A stretch of 64,000 nucleotides of DNA from DASXQK01 sp963757155 (GTDB taxonomy: Bacteria; Pseudomonadota; Alphaproteobacteria; Dongiales; Dongiaceae): positions 335,974 through 399,973 of the forward strand of contig CAVWQS010000006.1 in assembly GCA_963757155.1 (NCBI GenBank). The letters run 5' to 3'. The position numbers and the translations under genes are program-made. Position 1 is the first letter of the stretch. The number at the start of each line of letters is the position of its first letter. Below, in pieces: positions 61,491-64,000 of this stretch. Under the pieces are notes generated by a model. The model was not told the origin of the DNA. It worked only from the letters and a program-made list of their open reading frames with translations, and did no database searches.

Positions 61491-62984
61491 GTGACGGACG
61501 ACAATATCCCCGGCGGACCGCGGGGCGGGCGGGCCGGCGCGGCGGCGGCACTGGCCGCCGTCAGCGGCGTCCCGGCCGCCGAAGTGCTCGGCGACCCGGC
61601 CCTCGCCCCGCTGCTGCGCGCGCTCGGCCCTGACGGCGGCGAGCCTTCCCGGCGGCCGCTCGCGCACCGGGTCGACGAGCTCGCCCGGGTCATCGCGGCC
61701 GGCGGGCGGCCCGCCTCCAGGCAGAACCTGGACCTGCTCGCCGCCTATGAGCGGCTGGAGCGGCTCGGCCGGCCGGTGAACGCCGTCGCTTCCGCGGCCG
61801 CCGTGCCGGAGCGGGCGCCGGACGGGCCGCTGAGCGGGCGGCCTGTGGCGGTCAAGGACATCATCGAGGTCGCCGGGCTGCCGACCGGCTGCGGCAGCCC
61901 CGCCAGCGACCCGGCCCCCGCCACCGCGGACGCGGCCGTGGTCCGGCTGCTGCGGGGCGCCGGGGCCGAGGTGTTCGCGACCACGCAGTGCCTGGAGTAC
62001 GCGGCCGGGTTCGCGCACCCCGCGATCGGCGACACGCGCAACCCCAGGGATCCCTCCCGGACGTCCGGCGGCTCTTCCGGCGGCTCGGCGGCGGTGGTCG
62101 CGGCGGGCGTCTGCGACCTGGCGCTCGGCACCGACACGGGCGGGTCGGTGCGGATTCCTGCCGCCTACTGCGGGGTGGTGGGACTGAAGCCCAGCTACGG
62201 CGCGCTGCCCGTGGCCGGGGTCTTCCCGCTGTCGCCCTCCTGCGACCACGTCGGGACGCTGACCGCCACCGTAGCCGGGACCGCTGACCTGGTCACCGTC
62301 CTGGCTGAACCGGGTGCCCTGGCCGAACCAGGCGACCAGGTCCCGGCGTCCCCGGCGGGCGCGCCCGCGTTCACCGTCGGGGTGCTGGCCGCGCAGCTGG
62401 CCGATCCCTCGGTGACGCCGGAAGTGCGCGCCGCGGTCACCAGCGCGCTTGACGCCCTCCGGGCGGCCGGCTGGACGGTCCGCGAGCTGACCGCGCCCTG
62501 GCTGGCCGCGCCCGCCTCGTGGGAAGACGCCCTCGCGGCGATCGTGGCCAGGGAGGCGGCGCTCGTGCACGGCGACCGGGACACGAGCCGGTACGCCGAC
62601 GGGACCCGGGCGCTGCTCGCGTTCGGCGCCTCGGTCGACGACGACCGCTACGCCCGTGCCCTGGCGCGCCGCGATGAGCTGACCGCCGCGATCGACGCCA
62701 GCCTGGCCGGGGTCGACGTCCTGGCCGGGCCGACGGTCGGCTTCCAGGCACCGGAAGAGGACCCGCCGTTCGGGGTGGGCGAGGACTCCGGGGAGGGCCG
62801 CTTCACCGGCCCGTACAACCTGAGCGGCCATCCCGCGGTCTCGCTGCCCGTCCCGGCCGCCGGCCTGCCCGTCGGACTGCAGCTGGCCGGGCGGCGCGGC
62901 GCCGACCTGTCTCTGCTCCGGGTCGCGGCGGCGGCGGAGCGGCTGTTCGCCCGCCCGGGCCCGCCGGCCGGCACCGCGCGCTGA
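61491..62984 (+). CDS. Amidase-signature hydrolase
   Basis: GTG 61491 gives 497 residues. The Ser-Ser-Lys amidase signature is complete: Lys in VAVKDIIEVAG, the Gly/Ser-rich loop RTSGGSSGGSAA, and the nucleophile Ser in GTDTGGSVRIPA. The C-terminal GHPAVSLPVPAAGLPVGLQLAG closes the domain. N-terminal helices resemble the AtzF/allophanate-hydrolase or GatA-like groups. The amide substrate is unknown. Confidence 0.88.
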   Translation: MTDDNIPGGPRGGRAGAAAALAAVSGVPAAEVLGDPALAPLLRALGPDGGEPSRRPLAHRVDELARVIAAGGRPASRQNLDLLAAYERLERLGRPVNAVASAAAVPERAPDGPLSGRPVAVKDIIEVAGLPTGCGSPASDPAPATADAAVVRLLRGAGAEVFATTQCLEYAAGFAHPAIGDTRNPRDPSRTSGGSSGGSAAVVAAGVCDLALGTDTGGSVRIPAAYCGVVGLKPSYGALPVAGVFPLSPSCDHVGTLTATVAGTADLVTVLAEPGALAEPGDQVPASPAGAPAFTVGVLAAQLADPSVTPEVRAAVTSALDALRAAGWTVRELTAPWLAAPASWEDALAAIVAREAALVHGDRDTSRYADGTRALLAFGASVDDDRYARALARRDELTAAIDASLAGVDVLAGPTVGFQAPEEDPPFGVGEDSGEGRFTGPYNLSGHPAVSLPVPAAGLPVGLQLAGRRGADLSLLRVAAAAERLFARPGPPAGTAR

Positions 62985-63096
62985 GCCGAACGGGCCGATC
63001 ACCACCGTGGTCCCCGCCTCCTGGCGGATGGGCACCGGGCCGGTCCCGCCGACTCACCAGCGCGTTCGGCCCGCGGTGCCCTCCGGCGCCGTCGGA

Positions 63097-64000
63097 TCAG
63101 GCCGCCGCGTTCCGCTGCCTCAGCACCGGGATCACCTCGCGGGCGAACAGGCGCGCCTCCGCGCGGGAGAAGGTCTCGACGAGCAGCCGACGCGCGCCGG
63201 TCTCGTCGATGACCTGCTGAAGGGCGCCGATGATCTGGCCGGGGGTGCCAGATATCGCGATGGCCGGCCGGTTCTTGCGCGCGGCGCCGCTGCCGGCGTG
63301 GAACTCGGCGTCGGTCTCGGGCACGGCCCGCCTGCCGCCGGCCGTGTACAGCGAGAGGAACTGCCCGAAGGCCCGGGCCAGGCTGCCCAGGTTGTGCTCC
63401 GCCTGCCGCTCGGTCTCGCCGATCGCCACGAAGCGCTCGATCATCATGTTCGCGCCCGAGCGGGCGTGCCCGTTCTCGGCGGCGACCTTGACGTAGTCCT
63501 CCAGCGCGTCCCGGTGCTCGGAGTTGCTGCCGAAGTTGCGCATGACGTTCCAGCCGCGCCGGGCGGCGAGCCGCATCGTTTCCCGGCTCGCCCCGCCCAG
63601 CCACACGGGCAACTGGCCCTGCAGCGGACGTGTCGCGATCGTGGTGGGCCGGTCCACCGGGAAGAACTCGCCGTCGAAGGTGAAGTCCCGCTCGGTCAGC
63701 GCGAGCCGTACCACCTCAAGGCCCTCCAGCCAGGCGCGCCTGAGGTCGGCGTCGCTCAGCTCACGGCCGACCGCGACCTGGGCCTCCCCCGGGATGCCGC
63801 GCCCGAGTCCCAGCTCGAACCGGCCGCCGCTGAGCAGGTCAAGCGTCCCAGCCTCCTCCGCCACCCGCAGCGGGCTGTACAGGGGCAGCACGGTCACCGC
63901 GCTGCCCAGCCGGATCCGGCTGGTCTTCACCGCGGCGGCGGCAAGCAGCAGGTGCGGGACGGGCACGTCATCAGCGGCGCATGGTGCTCGGTGACCGTGA
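63097..64000 (-). CDS. LLM-class flavin/F420-dependent oxidoreductase, cut by window end
   Basis: This is a luciferase-like TIM-barrel protein (LLLAAAAVKTSRIRLGSAVTVLPLY, GRFELGLGRG, PVWLGGASRETMRLAARRGWN). The frame starts at GTG 63966, but the N-terminal motif TEHHAPLM lies just upstream in another frame. The gene therefore probably continues beyond base 64,000 with a one-base indel near 63966. It is likely an FMN- or F420-dependent monooxygenase or reductase. Confidence 0.82.
   Translation of the reverse strand, partial: HGHRAPCAADDVPVPHLLLAAAAVKTSRIRLGSAVTVLPLYSPLRVAEEAGTLDLLSGGRFELGLGRGIPGEAQVAVGRELSDADLRRAWLEGLEVVRLALTERDFTFDGEFFPVDRPTTIATRPLQGQLPVWLGGASRETMRLAARRGWNVMRNFGSNSEHRDALEDYVKVAAENGHARSGANMMIERFVAIGETERQAEHNLGSLARAFGQFLSLYTAGGRRAVPETDAEFHAGSGAARKNRPAIAISGTPGQIIGALQQVIDETGARRLLVETFSRAEARLFAREVIPVLRQRNAAA

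Noticed and set aside
1..64000. CRISPR arrays and tRNA genes
   Set aside because: No regularly spaced direct repeats and no convincing T-loop/anticodon arrangement were seen on either strand; a chance GTTCGAATC at 23.7 kb lies inside the HAD gene.

Overview
The window looks like two unrelated bacterial genomes joined end to end. Bases 1 to about 31,540 read as an alphaproteobacterium: a sfsA-map-radC gene order, a yghU-type glutathione transferase, and a dinB gene with the alphaproteobacterial GAAC-N7-GAAC SOS box. Bases from about 31,957 to 64,000 read as a high-GC actinobacterium: RsbW/MEDS regulators, a BlaI/M56 pair, an actinobacterial GAAC-N4-GTTC SOS box in front of lexA, an Lsr2 remnant, an F420-type LLM oxidoreductase, and an actinobacterial RNase P RNA. 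No gene crosses the 31,541-31,956 gap, so I infer a chimeric contig or concatenation rather than one replicon.

Alphaproteobacterial half. A cut-off AraC regulator is followed by an 8-oxoguanine deaminase-like amidohydrolase with a HAD hydrolase. Next is an ArsR/AHSA1 pair divergent from a GST/tandem-AHSA1 pair, with a palindromic operator between the -35 and -10 of the GST promoter. A tightly overlapped four-gene operon follows: a UbiD-type decarboxylase, a TAT-exported molybdenum hydroxylase large subunit, its 2Fe-2S subunit and a triheme membrane-anchored cytochrome c. It resembles an aromatic or heteroaromatic catabolic module with a respiratory electron outlet. After a membrane-anchored leucine-rich-repeat protein, dinB and yghU comes an 8-kb block bounded by two direct copies of the radC 3' end. 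It holds a LysR regulator, a MetE-core methyltransferase, a urea/amide-type ABC importer with fused ATPases, and a HAD phosphatase. The half ends with sfsA-map-radC, an ATP-grasp enzyme, a lipoprotein, a CinA-type protein, a large REP-like inverted repeat, an ArnT-like glycosyltransferase and a DegT aminotransferase.

Actinobacterial half. From 31.9 to 41.6 kb are a CAP-domain secreted protein, a MEDS-STAS/RsbW-type module, a rhodanese, a thioesterase, a flavodoxin-PPOX fusion, a nitroreductase, a membrane protein, a VOC protein, LexA and a fold-III PLP enzyme. From 42 to 54 kb the region is accessory. It has two antibiotic-kinase-like genes, an intact IS1182-type element with a 6-bp target duplication, an IS3-family element interrupted by an IS4-family element (both with exact ends and target duplications), short dispersed repeats, a frameshifted serine hydrolase, a truncated IS701-like transposase, an AT-rich small membrane protein and a broken lsr2. 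The RNase P RNA gene (rnpB, minus strand) lies at 54.0-54.4 kb. Beyond it are an alpha/beta hydrolase, a lipoprotein, an MFS exporter divergent from an Lrp-type regulator, a BlaI-M56 pair sharing a palindromic operator with a divergent His-rich exported protein, an amidase and a truncated LLM oxidoreductase.

At least nine genes in both halves are interrupted by a single-base indel. This pattern is more typical of an unpolished long-read assembly than of so many independent pseudogenes. Treat the frameshift calls with that in mind.
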